Shown: positions 61,269 through 61,269 of the stretch, one piece after another
Position numbering within the stretch: position 1 is the first letter of the stretch
Layout of the letters: each line of letters begins with the position of its first letter
Source of the DNA: Bacteroides sp.
GTDB taxonomy: Bacteria; Bacteroidota; Bacteroidia; Bacteroidales; Bacteroidaceae
Direction: 5' to 3'
Assembly (NCBI GenBank): GCA_019416685.1
Contig: DXWV01000070.1
Location: forward strand, 1 to 61,269
Length of the DNA stretch: 61,269 nucleotides
Program-made: the position numbers and the translations under genes
The notes under the pieces: model-generated
Told to the model about the DNA's origin: nothing
The model's database searches: none
What the model saw: only the letters and a program-made list of their open reading frames with translations

Positions 61269-61269
61269 T

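Noticed and set aside
1..61269. tRNA or rRNA genes and autonomous transposases
   Set aside because: I read the intergenic regions for tRNA-like arms and conserved rRNA segments and found none. No transposase or integrase motif was seen in any frame.

Overview
The window is a chromosomal segment of a Bacteroides-type gut anaerobe. The evidence is several near-consensus Bacteroidota promoter -7 boxes (TAnnTTTG), weak Shine-Dalgarno signals, two SusC/SusD pairs, an ECF-sigma/FecR regulated polysaccharide utilization locus (PUL), lipoproteins, signal peptides ending in AQ, and many intergenic inverted repeats. The species cannot be fixed from sequence alone.

Layout. 1-7.6 kb: hisS, then convergent to it a complete [FeFe]-hydrogenase operon on the minus strand (hydrogenase, hydE, hydG, hydF) with a divergent 51-residue membrane protein and an 18-bp palindrome between them. 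7.6-10.7 kb: a two-gene operon of an outer-membrane porin-like barrel and a heparinase II/III-like lyase. 11-13 kb: groES-groEL. 13-17.8 kb: a SusC/SusD pair without enzymes or regulators. 18-24.3 kb: a YitT-family membrane protein, pyruvate oxidase, a winged-helix protein, a small membrane protein, an ECF sigma factor with a probable membrane partner, and a DUF1232 protein. 24.6-47.5 kb: a secreted esterase, then the PUL: ECF sigma, FecR anti-sigma, an unclassified 801-aa secreted protein, STN-containing SusC, SusD, a secreted protein with a type-IX-like C-terminal tail, three paralogous secreted endonuclease/exonuclease/phosphatase (EEP) proteins, and GH89, GH3 and GH20 enzymes. A strong terminator closes it. 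47.6-51.5 kb: threonine aldolase, and on the minus strand a GH9 enzyme fused to a CE4-like domain. 51.9-56.4 kb: PAS sensor histidine kinase, cbpA/cbpM chaperone pair, rhomboid protease. 56.7 kb to the end: acyl-CoA dehydrogenase, a TonB-like MORN protein, etfA and etfB (cut by the window edge).

How the PUL should work. The sigma gene has a Bacteroides housekeeping-type -7 box. fecR and susC each carry the same bipartite motif (TCAGACTACACAA, 10 nt, TAYYTGTCT), read here as the target of the ECF sigma factor. SusC carries the N-terminal STN signalling domain that pairs with FecR. The enzymes point to a GlcNAc-containing glycan (alpha-GlcNAc removal by GH89, beta-HexNAc removal by GH20). Three phosphodiesterase-fold proteins beside them suggest a phosphorylated or phosphodiester-linked substrate.

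The most unusual signal is not a gene. Four intergenic arrays (19638, 24350, 29941, 48752) consist of an 8-10 bp, mostly GTAC-centred core repeated at exactly 23-bp intervals with variable sequence between, and a fifth (1651) repeats a GC-rich core at exactly 22 bp. Two arrays share parts of their variable segments although they are 29 kb apart. Around these lie other repeat families: 10-bp-periodic elements built from AACGCAGATT units, two families of MITE-like palindromes with terminal inverted repeats, heptad-periodic (7-bp) elements, and a GC-rich repeat that forms the 3' ends of hydE and the lyase gene.
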